A stretch of 64,000 nucleotides of DNA from Amblyornis subalaris (lineage: Eukaryota > Chordata > Aves > Passeriformes > Ptilonorhynchidae), in assembly GCA_018881555.1 (NCBI GenBank), contig JACAXG010000105.1, positions 1,914,963-1,978,962 on the forward strand. Direction: 5' to 3'. The notes beneath the pieces are model-generated. The model was not told the origin of the DNA, made no database searches, and worked only from the letters and a program-made list of their open reading frames with translations. Positions within the stretch are counted from its first letter, which is position 1. Each line of letters begins with the position of its first letter. Below are positions 1 to 12,758 of the stretch, piece after piece. The position numbers were made by a program, and so were the translations under genes.

Positions 1-2345
1 GATAACACAGTATCAGTTCAGAACCAGAGTAGCTTTAATAAGTGTGTTGAAGCAGGTGGGAATCCCTCTTGAAAAAACAGCAAATGACCACTTAATACTT
101 ATACACACCCAGGAAGTCAAGAGAAGGCTGCAGAGAGCGCCTGAATGATGGCTCTTCATAACATTAACAGTTCTTGACTGTACACACTAACAATTGTACT
201 AGCAGGTGTTCTTTTCCCTCCAAACAAATACCCTCTTCCTTCCTCTCACTGCAACTCCAGTGCCATCACACAGTATTTCATCAACTTCTTCAATGGTTAT
301 TGAAGGAATTATTAAGTTTTTATTACATTTCACATACATTTATAGTGGAGAAGTCCATACACCCCTTCCTTGGTGCCCTAACTTTTCTAAACAAGGGTGT
401 AAGTAATAATCATTATAGCTAATGGCTGAAAAGAAAGCGAAATGAACACCGCACTTGAGCATTTTTGGTGGAAAGAACATTTGCCTAGAGAATAGTGACA
501 GCAGTGACCCTGAAGAAAAATGTAGACATAAACAACTGTGCCAGGAGATTAGTATTCAAAATCAGCGTGAGGAAGTAACCATTGGCAGCAGATGAAAGGG
601 ATAATGATTGAACTAAATTATTGACAGCAATATTTGATTGGGCTCTTCTCAGACAAGACTAGTGATATAAATGAGTATGGAAAAGTGAATTGGGGGTGGG
701 TTAGGAAGACCCTCTGAAGAACTCAGAACAGTTCCTTCACAAGATAGACTCTGGGGAAACACAGGAGCAGGAGGAGGAGGAGAGGAAACAATGGAGCCTT
801 CTCCTTATTGCTGAATCCAGTTGCATGTTATACTCTAATTGGGGTTGCAGAAAGCATGACCCCAACATTATCAATGACCCATTGCTTGGGATAGAAGCCT
901 GGCAGCACAACACCCATGACTGTGGAGGGTGAAGTTTGCAACTGAACCAGGTCATGTGCAAGTGAGATGAATCTGTTGCACATCATCCTTGGCTGATGTT
1001 GTTCAAGCCACACTGCTTCCATGGCTGCCTTTTGACAGCACCGTGCCTCCCTGCAACCTGCACTACTGCAATTGGCTGAATACCTTCCAGCAGCAGGGAA
1101 CTGAATCCATGCTAGTGGGCTGGATCTAGACAAAGATGTGTCACCATCACCAAACCATTTCAGAGGCGTTTGGTGAGTGCAAATGAATGGGGTAGGAGGT
1201 GGGACTCACTGGAGAACACCATGCTTTAGTACAGACAAACCCTATTCTCTCCTCTCCAGCTCCTCTCTACTCCAGCATATTCATGTCAGCCAAGTCTTAC
1301 TGCTCTCTCCTGACACATTATTCCATTTCCCTTATGTATTTGCAGCCCCACTTGTCTCATCTCAGTCCCACTCTCCAAGGACAGTAGCTCCAGTTCCCAT
1401 GTTGACTCCACGACTGGCTTCCCTCGCTTTCCTCACAGCTCCTGGTCACCAGCCACAGGTCTCCATCCAGCAAGTCTCATTGTTATAGTCCTAATCATTT
1501 GTGTCTAAATTTCCCAAAACCAAAATGAGGGATGAGATTGATATCTGGGAAATTTGAGCTCANCTAATTAACACTTTGACAAAACTTAAGTCAGTTTGGT
1601 TGTTTTTTTTAAAGAAAGTATCATATACAGGAAATTTTGGCAATTACTGCCTGTATACAATAAGCAGAATACAAACAGGAGGAGAATCAAAAGAAATCTA
1701 AATAGCATGGACAGTACCTTGATTCATTGATATTGCTTCACAACAAGTGATACAGCCTTGCTTACTGTCAGCAACATTACCTGGTTTTGCAGCTGGGCTG
1801 AGGAATTGTGGTGGCAGTCGATTAAAGCAGCTGCCTTTCTGTATAATCTATCCCACATAGTTTCAGTGTTAGACAGAAAAACATCCTTAAACTGGCATTC
1901 ATACATAAATTTCTTTGAAAAGAAAGACCATATAGCAGACAGAGAAAGGAAAGGGAAACTATGTGTCGAGTACCACCCCATTCAGATACATAATTAATCC
2001 TATTTTAATGGAAAAATACTTTTCTCCTAAAAACCTTTTTTTTAACCAAGTGCTATAAATTGTAACATTCAAAACCAATATCTAAATGAGACTGTACACT
2101 TAGTTCTGCATTTCAGACTTGGCTCATCACCTATCTTTACACATCACTGAACATCTGAAATGAATGTTAACCCTGACTAGTCCAAACTTTATAAACCGAA
2201 GATATAACACAGTACCATACTATAGGAACCGTTTTAGACAATTCTAATGTTTTACAAACTTTATGGTTTTAAATACATTTGTTTAAAACACAGGCACCGT
2301 GAGACAAACTAATAAAATACAGATATCCAGGAAATGGACACTTAC
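1..2345 (-). other. CADPS2: CADPS2 intron, partial (downstream of exon F)
   Basis: This intron runs off the left edge. I looked for the PH-domain exon that should follow KHCG and did not find it. Open frames at 737-1488 on both strands match no known protein and have no codon-level support. The stretch around 970-1480 is richer in G+C than its surroundings but shows no recognised repeat. There is one undetermined base at 1563. Confidence 0.85.
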
Positions 2346-2485
2346 CCACAGTGCTTCATGTGAGGTGGTTTATCCATTCTCACTGCCAGTTTAATTTTCA
2401 AGTCACTGTCCTGGCTGTTTTTGGGAACTATCATTTTATGCAGATCAGGTGACTTTGGGCTATTGGACGTTGGATATAACACTAC
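2346..2485 (-). CDS. CADPS2: CADPS2 internal exon (end of C2 domain, entry to PH domain, exon F)
   Basis: This 140-bp exon encodes 46 residues plus 2 nt (GG, the start of a Gly codon). It reads [20 protein letters not shown], then [20 protein letters not shown], then PHMKHC. In gene sense the acceptor is TTTTATGATTTGCAG and the donor is GTAAGT (2345-2340). It is the clearest paralogue marker: YPTSNS and [14 protein letters not shown] match CADPS2, whereas I recall HPTPNSPKQSEW and a SKNCPDQDLKIKL-type segment for [14 protein letters not shown] leads into the PH domain, which binds phosphoinositides and whose exon should begin to the left of this window. No PH-domain exon was found in the remaining 2345 bases. 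Confidence 0.97.
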
Positions 2486-4680
2486 CTGCAAATCATAAAA
2501 AGAAAAACTTCAGCAAGCTAATAAAAAACCCCCTCTGAGTCTTTAATGGAAACATCTAAGCAGTGAAGATTCTTGTTGCATCTTTTCCAATGGGAAAAAT
2601 TAATAAAAAAAGTTTCATAAATCTAATAAACTAGCAGACTCAATCTCTTTTTAACAGACAATATCAAAAATTAACTCCTTCCTTCTCTTACAAATGGGAA
2701 TTTTCATATTATGAGTTAATAAAATTTCCTCCTGTTAATGTATTCCGAATTAACAGGTTATTTTTTAAACTGGCATTTCAAAATGGTCATGTACAATTAC
2801 ATAGGAATCTAAACTTTTTCATTATTTAGTGCTCTGCTAGAAACACCCTTTTGAAGCAATTTGCTGCAGTATTATGCAATGGATCAGTCCTCCAGTAGTG
2901 ACATTGCTTGAGAGAAGATAACCAAAATATACTTCTTGTTACTGTCTCCAATTTTTGATCAATAGCATTAATAAAAGTCAATTTTAGTAAAACCACAGAA
3001 ATTGTAGATGAATTCCAAAGCATCTTTTTTCCATAAATGGAATATAATAAAGGTAAGATACTATGTCCAATTCACATGTGATATGACATAAACCTTTTGT
3101 TTAATCTACAGTGATGAACACAAAAAATAAAAAATAACATTGAATTTTAAATATCTAATTTTTAAAACATTTATATAAATTTCTTGAAAGTTTTACTAAC
3201 AATTAATTTTAGATTAGTGTTAGTCACAAATACTTATTTACCATCCAAAAATTTTATCCAATTATAGGCAGTACAATTAAAAATTACTGCTTCATCAAAT
3301 CCTTACCCACAGTGACATGCTCAGCAGTTAAATGCTGTTGAAACATAATTTCCTTTCATTCTTATTATAAGCACTACTTTTGAATCAATTTAGACTCTAA
3401 AGTATTCTAAACATACTACTTGGGAGACTCTCATAACATTCAGTGAGTTCTGAATTACCATTATCATTTCAAAAGTAACAACACTCTAAAAAGCAGCATT
3501 CTTCACATTTTGTATTTCTTAAAAAATAAAATTAATCGTTATGTTAACCATTAAGTTAATTCCTTACACACAGTACTTGTGCCTTATGTCACATATCCAA
3601 AATACAATATATTCTCCTCTGTGTTATTATGAAGGTTAAATCAAGGATTTGAGCAAAAATGTCCAAACAAGTATAAATCTAACAGATGTTATTAAGTCAA
3701 AAATATTAAAACAGTGTCATTCAGATCTAATCATCTGGAATATGGAGTAAGTGGAAGACCTTCAGCTTCTCATCTCAATATTTTGCAGAAGCACATTCCT
3801 GCATCCCATTAATATCAAGGAGCTCCAGTCAAGCAGAGAAATACAATGCAACACCCCTAATCAAATATGCAACCTTTGTAACACCAGTGGAAGAAATAAC
3901 CTGTCAGATCTATTGAGTACTTTCAGTACCTTTTAAAGAGATAGCAGAAGGATCAGTATATTCTGATTTTAGCAAATCAGGAAGGTAGGTTTTTTTTCTT
4001 TTTGCAAATGCACAGGAAACACTATTTATAACAGAACTTATTCCTTCTTTCTGATTTTCATTCTGAGTAAAAGACATCTCTTAAAAAACTTTGAAAAGTA
4101 TTATGAGCCTGGCAACCTTCGCATTCTGATGTATCAAACAGAAAATTATTTTTAGTTTGTTTATCCCTTTAAATGCAAGACTATATAAACAAAATTATTA
4201 CACATTTCTTGTATTTAATTACTTGGCATTCACATAGGACTGTAGGTGATGCTAGGAATTTTTCCTTTTCTACAGGCTGCAGTTCCTTGTCTTGTAACAG
4301 CTTATTATAGCACATGCATCTCAAATGACATCTTTTCTCCTGTCAACTTCCTGAGTTTTCAGAATGCTGATGAAAATAAAAGCAGACAAGAGTACAATTA
4401 ATTTATATCTGTGGTACTAACAATTCCTTTTCTGAATTTTTAAAGAAGTATTATGGAGCTTCAACTTCAAAGCTCTCACAATGAATAAGTATCTGTCAGA
4501 CTATCTAAGTATGCACTGTGTTGGGTTTGTACTTTATCATGCCTTCCATGCCAGCTTTAAACAATGAGAGCTGAAAGAACTTTGTAATTAAACTTCTTGT
4601 TACACACAAACACATGTACGCACATGCACATGAAACATTTGACAGACACTAATTATCTTCACAATAACCTTCATACTAAT

Positions 4681-4698
4681 ATTGCCCTTAAGGGCAAT
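4681..4698. repeat. 18-bp perfect palindrome
   Basis: ATTGCCCTTAAGGGCAAT is its own reverse complement. No neighbouring element explains it. Confidence 0.9.
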
Positions 4699-5115
4699 GA
4701 TAACTACTGTGTACCATATCATCAGGTGGCACAAGCTGTAAGCTCCCACGAATCACTGAAACCAAAACACTTGGCAACATCTCCTCGATAAGGAAAGTAA
4801 AAGATTGCTGAAATTTGTTTTAAAAGCATTCTCTCCACTATGGAACACTGCAATGCAAGGTCATTGCCACTGTCCATGGAGAAACTTTCTAAGGTTATTC
4901 TGTCTCAGATTTCCTTTCAGCACTGCTGAAGGGATTTTAATTTTCTGGTTGTTTATAATCAACTTAAAAAAATGAAATGGTATCAACTCACATGTCTTCT
5001 CTGGCAGATAAAATACTCACCTACAGGATACCCTCACTGTGCCTGAAACTTTAAAAAATTTCATAAAATTTCTACTATATCATATATTTCTGTACTACAT
5101 CATGTATTTCTGAAC

Positions 5116-5135
5116 TTTTATTTTATTTTATTTTA
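5116..5135 (+). repeat. TTTTA pentanucleotide microsatellite
   Basis: Four exact TTTTA units in AT-rich intron. Confidence 0.9.
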
Positions 5136-8100
5136 TTGTTCATATACCTGTGGATATCACGATAGTAGGTTATTCAGCAGCAGCACAGAAGATTACGAGT
5201 TGTTAGTCTAGGACTGTGTTTACTATAAGTAAACTAACAGGTAATCTACATTAAAAAGAAAAATGAACTATTAATGACCAGAATGCTACACAGTGAACAT
5301 AGCTGCTGTGCACTGCATTGCTTCAATTCATTTAATGCAAATTAATAGTATCAGAACAGTGTGGGTTGAGATAATTCAGTTAATTCAATCATCTCATAAT
5401 CATTAAAAAATACTTGACCATGTGTTCCAATTATATCTAGCATTACATTTCCTCAGACCATATTGTAACTGAAAAAGTGTCAAGTTCACTTTATGCCTCT
5501 CCTCATTTGGATGTAAAATAAACACAGAAATCCTAAATATTATGGAGCAACACTTGTAGGCATTGTGCACAGTGATGTTCTCAAAATACTGTTTCTTAGC
5601 CGTGAATCACTGAAAATGTTTCTGTCTTGGACTTAAAAGATGACAGGTTGAAAGACATTGAAGCTAATATCATTTGACAACTTAACTAACCATTATTTTT
5701 GTGATTCCATCGTGTATTTAGGTCCCCACCTGGATCACAATAGAAGAAGCTAATTTAAGTACACCTGAGCCAAACAGTCAATCCAGACGAGCAACTATTA
5801 ATTTTATTTTTGGCTCATTGATCATATCTTCTTTCAAAGGTATGAAAGAAAAGTTGAGTTGTCCAAAGTACTCAAAAAGCTTGAACAAACCAAACTGGGG
5901 GCAATCTTGCTTTCTCAGAGCAGATAACCGAGCAAAAGGTTTAGTCAAAACTGCTGTGCAGAAATATCTCCTGTTGGTACTCACATGTTGAGATAAAGCT
6001 CTCAGGCTAACCATTCCTGGCTGCAGTTGTCTTGTTGTCAAAAGAATATGCAGCCTTCGAAAGGAACTAACAAAGGCAAGAGGCAAGTAGACTGGCAAGT
6101 TGTAAGCACACTTGAGAAAAATCAAGTTAAGATATTCCCTACTTTTTCGCCCATCTGACACGTGTGGCTGAGTTCAGTTTCAGCCAGCTTGTGTCCTTAC
6201 ATTCTGGATGCTCCCCATCCGCTACTTACACCAAAACCCATGATATTCAAGAGTTGAACCAAAGCGATGGAGTTACCCATTCTTTTGACCCAAGTATTTG
6301 AGATGAGATAGATTTTACAAGTTGGGATGATCTAAGACACATATTGAGATCTTGGGAGCCAGACCTTGGTAATCATGGTAATTCTGAGCTGACTATGCTG
6401 AGTTATGGCTCACTGTCACAAGCAAAAAAGATGAAAGTGAAGATCTGCTTCTTAATGCCCTGGCTGAAGAGGCAGGTGATGCTTAACATGCTATTACAGA
6501 AAATTGTTATCTTGCCTTCAGTACACACCATACCACACAACCTTACAATAGAAAGAAAGATGCAGCCTATCCACAGTTCCTTCTTCATAATGCAGCCTGG
6601 GTCATCTTCAGAAAGCAAACCAAACCTCAACCTAGCCCCATCCCCAGGGAGGCTCCTGACACATGGGGCTGCCCTGGTGTCTCCCAGTCCCGCCCTGCAC
6701 CCTGATACCCCAGGGAGCTGCTCCTGCTTCCAGCACCCAGCTTCCTTTCCTTTCTTCAAACTCTCTGGTCCCCAACAGGAAAACCAGAAAATTTTATGAG
6801 ACATATGTTCTCATGCCTGATGTGCTCTTTCAAAATACAAATGGTGCTACAAATGCTTGTTTTTTGCCCTTGACCAAAAGCGCATTTTCTGTTTTATCTT
6901 ATTCCATACATAGGATGAAAAATTTTAACCTCATATCTTAAGGTCTGGCTAAGTTACAAACAGTTGAGAACTGAATCTTACATCACATGGCCTTAATCAC
7001 AAGCACCTTTGTGAGGTCTGTTCAGAATAAAAAACACACTCCTAGTCATGGAAGAAACCCCACAATGAACTGGAGAAACCAAGCTCTCTAACTCCCATGC
7101 TCTACCAGAGACAATTCTAACTCAATTTGTGATTCTTTAAAGCTATGAAAAACAGCCAGTGCCTGACACATAAGATCACACACTCCATCAGCTGCATTTG
7201 TTGAAGCTTTCATCATGCAACAGGACTAATTAATACAATATAAGGCTTTTTCTTTCATGTTTTAAAAAGCAGTGATTTGAAAAGATGCCAGTGCAAGCAG
7301 AGAGGACAGGCAAAATTTAAGTAATGAAACAAGTACCCATTATTATTTGGCACATACACATTTATGCTGCTGGTCATCCTCTGAACAAATATCATAGGAA
7401 AATCTCGTAGTTAAATATGCTCCGTTTCACTGATTTGAAAAGAGTTATAGACCAAAAATTACTGAAGCTGGTTTGGGATATGAAATAGATGGCTAGAGAA
7501 ACCCTTTAATGTTATGTTGTTTGTGTAACTCTGGCCCCAGCCTCACTTAAGGGACACCTGGTTTTGATAGAAATGTCTACTGACTCCTCTCAAGTCACCT
7601 TCTACCCTAACTTGAAAGTTTGGAGCTGTTCAGTGTTATGTCAGCCCCTTGCCCAAAAACTGGCTAATGTCAGAAAGGCGGAAGCTGCAGTCAGCGTGAC
7701 AGGAAGTTCCCTTGAACGCCCCAGGAACAGCCTGACAAGCACAGCACTGCACTCGCATTCCCTGAGCATTAAGTCATGATGCTCTGCTGCCAGAAAGATG
7801 AGGAAAAGAAGCTCAAGAAGAGGCTCAAAATCAGAGGTAGAAAAGGGAAAAGGAGAGGTCTCTCAAGTAAATCCCTTAGAAAAGTTATCACCTTGGGAAC
7901 CCCTAAAGAATGGGTTAATAAGAGCTTGATCACCAAGGGAGTTTGTGAGTTTTCTATGCAAGCTCACCAAGGGACTTTATGAATTTTCTACGCAAGCTCC
8001 ATCATCTCACCTATTGAGTGATCTCTGGCATTTCGGCTAGGATTGCATTACAGCTGAAACACTGAGACAAGGCTTTGGGTAACAGGTGGTTAAAAAGAAA

Positions 8101-10789
8101 CAAAAAGCAAACAGAAAAACTGAACAGGCACACGGTGAGAGAGCTATCTAGAATACTGCTGATGACAAAGAACAGGGAAGACTTCACAATTTATACAATC
8201 AACTTCTGTTGATGGTGCCGGCTGAACACTTACCCTAGTAGGTCTTAGCAATTGATAAAAGTAGTCTTTGAGTCCTTCCCAAAGAGCATCTTCCCCATAT
8301 CTAAGAGAGAGAATGCCTGAATGAAAAATATCTTAAGCATTTCCAACGAAAGGCACTCTCAAGGAAGCTACTGAAAACCCCTCTGTTAGCATGGAAACAA
8401 CAACACTCAGTTAGACATCACAGGGTGCTGACAGGCAGACTGCTTGGGGGATAAGAGAAAAAGGGGGAGTGGAAGCAATCTCTTATCATTTTCAAAACTT
8501 AAAAAAAAAAAGATAGAAGAAGAATTCAGACCTGAGAAGCCTCAGTAATTTCAAAGTGCAATGGAGAAACACAATCCCCAGGATTGCAGGCTTTAAATTA
8601 ACAGTTGCAGAATGAAATTGTCTCTGCTCAGGGGCTCTTTGAATGTGGCACAAAAGATAAACAACATGCCCAGTGCAGTCAGCATTCAGAAACTCAGCAA
8701 TCGTGTGAGTATAGGTACCTAGCCAATACAGCTATTTTATATTTTAAATCAAACACAGAGTAATAGCACTAAAGAAAAAAACCCCGAAAACATAGCTGCA
8801 CAGCTAATTATTTCTGGCTGCAGCTGACTGTGACAAGCAGGCTGTGAGACAATAGTTGTCTTTTAATTGAATAGTCAGAGCGACAAGGCTGAAATATTCT
8901 TATATTCAAAAAGTATCAGCAATCAAACACCACCTGCTGCTCTCACATTGTATCCACATGTGTGCTAAGCACGCACAACGGCTGTCACTTTGAATTACTA
9001 GGTTTGAACATCTTCATACACAAAGTACTGAACAAGCAAATGTAGTGTCAGATCCCTGAGTTTTAGAAAGCACCAGGCTGATTTTTCAGAAGTATTTACA
9101 CCAAACTGATGGCTCTCTGAAGGCTTCTTAACACTTCCTCAGTTGTTGCATGTACAAATGCAAACATCAATTCTACCTTTTTATAGACATACAAAAATTA
9201 TTAAAGCAGCCGGATCAGTATCAGTCATATAAACTTGTACCACAAATTTCAAAGATATTTGAATAAAGTAAGTTCTTAATATTTCCTCATTAGAATAAGC
9301 TTAGCTTCAAAGATGTAGCCTGCCTCACTTTCTAGAAGTTAAAGTCAGGGTTTTAGTGTATGTACAGGTCCGCAAAAACACAGACACATACCACTCCAAA
9401 AGCTCATGTTCTGCAGAACCCAAATCCAAATAACATCCTTTCCTCTTCTGTGCAGCACACATCTCTGTTTTTCATTTCAGTGGAAAACTGAGTTTGTTCA
9501 ACTGTTGTCTAGTTTGTGTATAACAGAGAATAAAGGTTAAGATTTGTTTTTGTTTGAAAGTAAGTGGTCAGCAGGGAGCCAGAAGAATATCCTGCAGAAA
9601 GCAAAATCTTCTCTTGGCATTCACTATCGGATTTACTGGTATTTTTAGAGGAAGATAGCCATGTCAGTCAAGTGACACAGCAAGTATTATTTCCTTTCAG
9701 TTAATCACATCTTACATGCTTTGAAGGGAGAAGATGTTAAGTACAGACAACAGCCCTTCTGTCACTTGGTGCTCAACTGGTGACTTCTGCAGAAGAGGTT
9801 GTGCAGCCCTCAGCCTGAGCTTCCAAACATGGAGTATATAAAGCTGTAAGTATGCTCTGTCCTCTCTACTGAAAGCACGAGCCCGCAACCCTTCTGCTTC
9901 ACAATGAGCTAGTTACTTCTCGAACTGAGCGGTGTCTTCTCTGGAAATGAGGGACCTGTAGTGCTGATATCAGGGTCTACATCTTAGGTTCGTAAGTGAG
10001 AGAAATCACCATGCACTGATGGGGTCAACAGAAATACCTTCTTCTCTACAGCTCTGGGGAAACCTTTGCTGGCTCCACATTTCATACCTTAGATCTCTTT
10101 TCCTAAAAAACTGACCCCTTGGTGGCAGAAGAAACCTTTTGGTATGTGATGGAAGTTCAAAATTCGAATCATGTAGCTTGATGCTGCCTTCTATTTCTAA
10201 TTATAGATTAAACAGAACAAAACCTTCAGAATAACTGCAAGGTATTGGAAATGCAAGCTTCAGTAATGTTANAAAGTGGTATCAGGTCAAGACACATGCT
10301 TTCAATAAAGTACTTGACAGATGAGAATTAATGTCCACAGTAACCCTTTCTGAGAAGGGGCAGGTTTGAGTTGAATTTTTAAGTACAGGAAAAATACCGG
10401 TAGGAAGTATCTTCAGCCCTTTTCAGAGGATAAGAAACCTAGCTGGATCAGATGTACTCCTGCAAGTCACTGCATTGTAATGACTAGGTGTAAAGTTGCC
10501 AAACTTTATAAAAATCCAGTGGGATCCTGCATATTTTCAAACGCTACTTGAATTTAAATCTCTCAGACCTGGAAACAAAGACATCACAAAAGAAGACTTT
10601 GAAAGCTAAAACATATACCGTAAGAGTACATAGTACCGTCAAATTATGTTGTAAAAATTCTGTCAAATCTTCTCTCAATCTCCCCTAAAGTTAGAAACCA
10701 CCTGTCTCAAATACTCTGGTTAAACCAGAAAAGTAAGTTGGAAGATTCCCTCTTCTCCTGAATTAAGTATCTACCCCTACGAGCTAGAA

Positions 10790-10848
10790 GGTGTCTGTCA
10801 GGAACCCCAGGTTTTACCAGATCTGGGAGGTGCAGAAGGACAGACACC
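10790..10848. repeat. Inverted repeat with nested stem
   Basis: Perfect 10-bp arms, GGTGTCTGTC (10790-10799) and GACAGACACC (10839-10848), enclose 39 nt. Inside, a shorter CCCAG/CTGGG pair could form. No transposon terminal motif or duplication was seen. Confidence 0.8.
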
Positions 10849-11472
10849 CAAACAGGCTAATGCACAGCCAACATGCCCTTTTTATGTTATTTTCCACTGC
10901 TAAGGACCATGTCCTGTACATAAGGTCATTGTGGGAAGTTTAGCTTTTACTGACCTATCTTTCACAGAAGGTATTTTTTTCACAAGGATGTGGGCTGGAC
11001 ATTTTTGGTAAATCAGGAGTGGATTTACCAAATTATTATTTGGATTATCAGGATAAAATGGAAAGCCAGTATGCAGGCATCTCTTGGGTACTCCTATTTG
11101 CTATTCTGAATCTCAGCACAAGCTTTAATGCAAGGGGGAAAAAAGGTGATGGCCTTTATCCTATTTGACAAGGGGAAAAAAAAAACAGCAAAAAGAAATT
11201 ACTTTAATAGCCTAATTCTGGTACAAACTGCCAAATCTCAGAGCATCTGATAAAAGCAAGCAGACTCTCTGCCAAAGAATACCAAGAGAGTAAGAATCAG
11301 CAACAGAAACAGAAGACTGCTCTTCCCTGCCTCATCTTTTATATATCTTGCTTTGTGTCTGGGAAAGCTGGGTCAGACTCCAACAAAAGGGCACTGAGCT
11401 CACTACCCCGTCTCAATTACGTAAGGACTGAGCAAGGAGAGACAGAGACAAAACTTCTTTGCATTTAGTAAC

Positions 11473-12111
11473 TGTAGCAGTGCAGGATTTGACTGCTCAC
11501 TCAGTGAAAACCGATCTCCCCCCAGACTCAACAGCCAGCAGGCCCTGTTACTATGGTAACTTGTCCTCCCCTCCCTGTCTTTAAATATTCATGTACCCTC
11601 ATTAATATGTATTGTTTCTGGAAAGTTCGACTCTGTTCGATGCCCCATTAGTTCCCTCCTGAAGTCCCTCCTTTGTATTACTCCCGTTGGCTGATGTTCT
11701 ATGTCCCCGCCTTGTCTCCTCCCCTTAACCCTCAGATTACTGGTTGTTGTTGCTCTCTTCGCCCCCACTCAGTGGGGTGTAAAACCCTGTGTAACCCTGC
11801 TCCCGGGGTTCTTTGTCCCTGAACCTTTCACTTTGTAAGTTCTTTGTGTGGAACTCATACAGAGAGTCCCCTCTCGGCTTATCTCTGCCTGCGTTTTGGA
11901 ACAACAGCCCTGGAAGGCTCCCTCGGGTGAGGAACCTGTCCCTACAGCGTGTGGGAGTGTGCGAGCTGCCCGTGGTGGACGCCGCAGCTCCGGTGTGGGA
12001 CACAGCAGCTATCCTCCAGGCTTTCATTGAGGGGCAGCACGCGATTCTACAAGTAATGCCATGCAGTTCCTGTAAGTTAATTCTTTCAGCGTTTCTTTTG
12101 TTCTGAATCCA
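11473..12111 (+). mobile_element. LTR-like sequence of an endogenous retrovirus
   Basis: This stretch is richer in G+C than the surrounding intron. It starts TGTAGCAGTGCAGG and ends CTGAATCCA, giving TG...CA termini. A primer-binding-site match follows 5 nt later. Internal features fit an LTR: TTTAAATATTC near 11580, GTGTAAAACCC near 11777, then a CpG-bearing region resembling R/U5. The left boundary is my best guess and I could not confirm a target-site duplication. If the primer site is real, this is a 5' LTR with a short piece of leader, not a solo LTR. I recognise no gag, pol or env coding after it. Open frames inside (11737-12106) are on both strands and are not genes. Confidence 0.6.
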
Positions 12112-12116
12112 GATAT

Positions 12117-12132
12117 TGGTGACCCTGATTTG
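12117..12132 (+). other. Primer-binding-site-like sequence (tRNA-Trp type)
   Basis: TGGTGACCCTGATTTG matches 13 of 16 positions of the tRNA-Trp primer site used by avian alpharetroviruses. It lies 5 nt after the proposed LTR end. All three differences are C-to-T or G-to-T changes, compatible with decay. The match alone could be chance, so it supports the LTR call without proving it. Confidence 0.5.
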
Positions 12133-12611
12133 CTCAGTTGCACCCCTGTGGTCCTTCAGTACCTGTCACATTGCCTGCCTGGCTCCTGCCAGAGTGCTAC
12201 CCCAGTGGGAACCTTCCCCACGCAGATCCCACGTTCACCTTGATCAAGTGACCTTGGAAACCCCTTAGAAGGACATGAGATGAATCAAGAAGTGGTCCTG
12301 GGGATACAGTCCTGACCTTAACAAGTGACACAATGTATGGGAGAATGTGTCTGTGTAGCCACCTGCGCTCAAAAGGACACGAAGTGGAGAAGAGCCCTGC
12401 TCTTTTCAACAAGTTCACTTGCTTGAATAAGAAACAGCCAGGACTCTGATTGTAGAACTGAGCATTTAAATGTAAGCTATTCTCCATGTGCTACGTGTCA
12501 GAGGGGAAAACTTCAACAGGAGAAGAGGGGGAGATTTGCAGACCCTTTCTGCCTCTTCTCTCTGTGATACGTTGCACTCTCCAGTTCTTGATTTTGGCCT
12601 AAGAAGGTTAA
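12133..12611 (+). other. Unassigned stretch between LTR-like element and SINE
   Basis: Possibly residual retroviral leader or internal sequence next to the LTR-like element, but I recognise no retroviral coding motif. Short open frames at 12197-12487 and 12466-12663 have no known product. Confidence 0.3.
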
Positions 12612-12758
12612 ACTTACAGAATTTACAGAATAGTCTGAGGTGGAAGGGAGCCAGATGGATCATTGAGTCCAGCTATTAAGCGGATGGCTGATACGACGAT
12701 CGAACCTGCGACCTTGGCATTATTAGCACCATGTTCTAACTAACTGAGACAATCTCAG
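12612..12758 (-). mobile_element. tRNA-Ile-headed SINE with CR1 tail (TguSINE1-like)
   Basis: Read on the minus strand, the first 74 nt (12758 to 12685) match eukaryotic tRNA-Ile(AAU). They include the D-arm CTCAGTTAGTTAGAAC, the anticodon loop CTAATAA (anticodon AAT at 12724-12722), the intact B box GGTTCGATC and a CCA-like end, ATCAGCCA. The tail (12684-12612) is a CR1 3' end, AGCTGGACTCAATGATC followed by CTCCCTTCCA, ending in a short ATTCTGTA-type repeat as in CR1. The A-box side and acceptor stem have decayed, so it is not a working tRNA gene. The tRNA-Ile plus CR1 architecture is that described for TguSINE1 of passerine birds. Such SINEs are moved by CR1 reverse transcriptase recognising the shared tail. 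It sits in the gene's sense orientation. Confidence 0.88.

Noticed and set aside
828..1133. 101-aa open frame on the minus strand, considered as a possible PH-domain exon or DNA-transposon relic
   Set aside because: It shows none of the residues expected for the PH domain that should follow exon F, and no transposase motif I could defend.
5778..6161. 127-aa open frame on the minus strand
   Set aside because: No recognisable domain, no splice or promoter context, and a single such frame is not surprising in 64 kb searched in six frames.
6344..6804. Overlapping open frames of 151 aa (plus) and 133 aa (minus)
   Set aside because: Both strands are open over the same locally GC-richer, stop-poor stretch, which is typical of base composition, not of coding. 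Neither product is recognisable.
11737..12106. Open frames on both strands around 11.7-12.1 kb
   Set aside because: They fall inside the LTR-like element and are explained by its higher G+C content.
12685..12758. A functional tRNA-Ile gene on the minus strand
   Set aside because: The acceptor stem halves no longer pair, the 5' end is decayed, and a CR1 tail follows directly. It is a SINE head.
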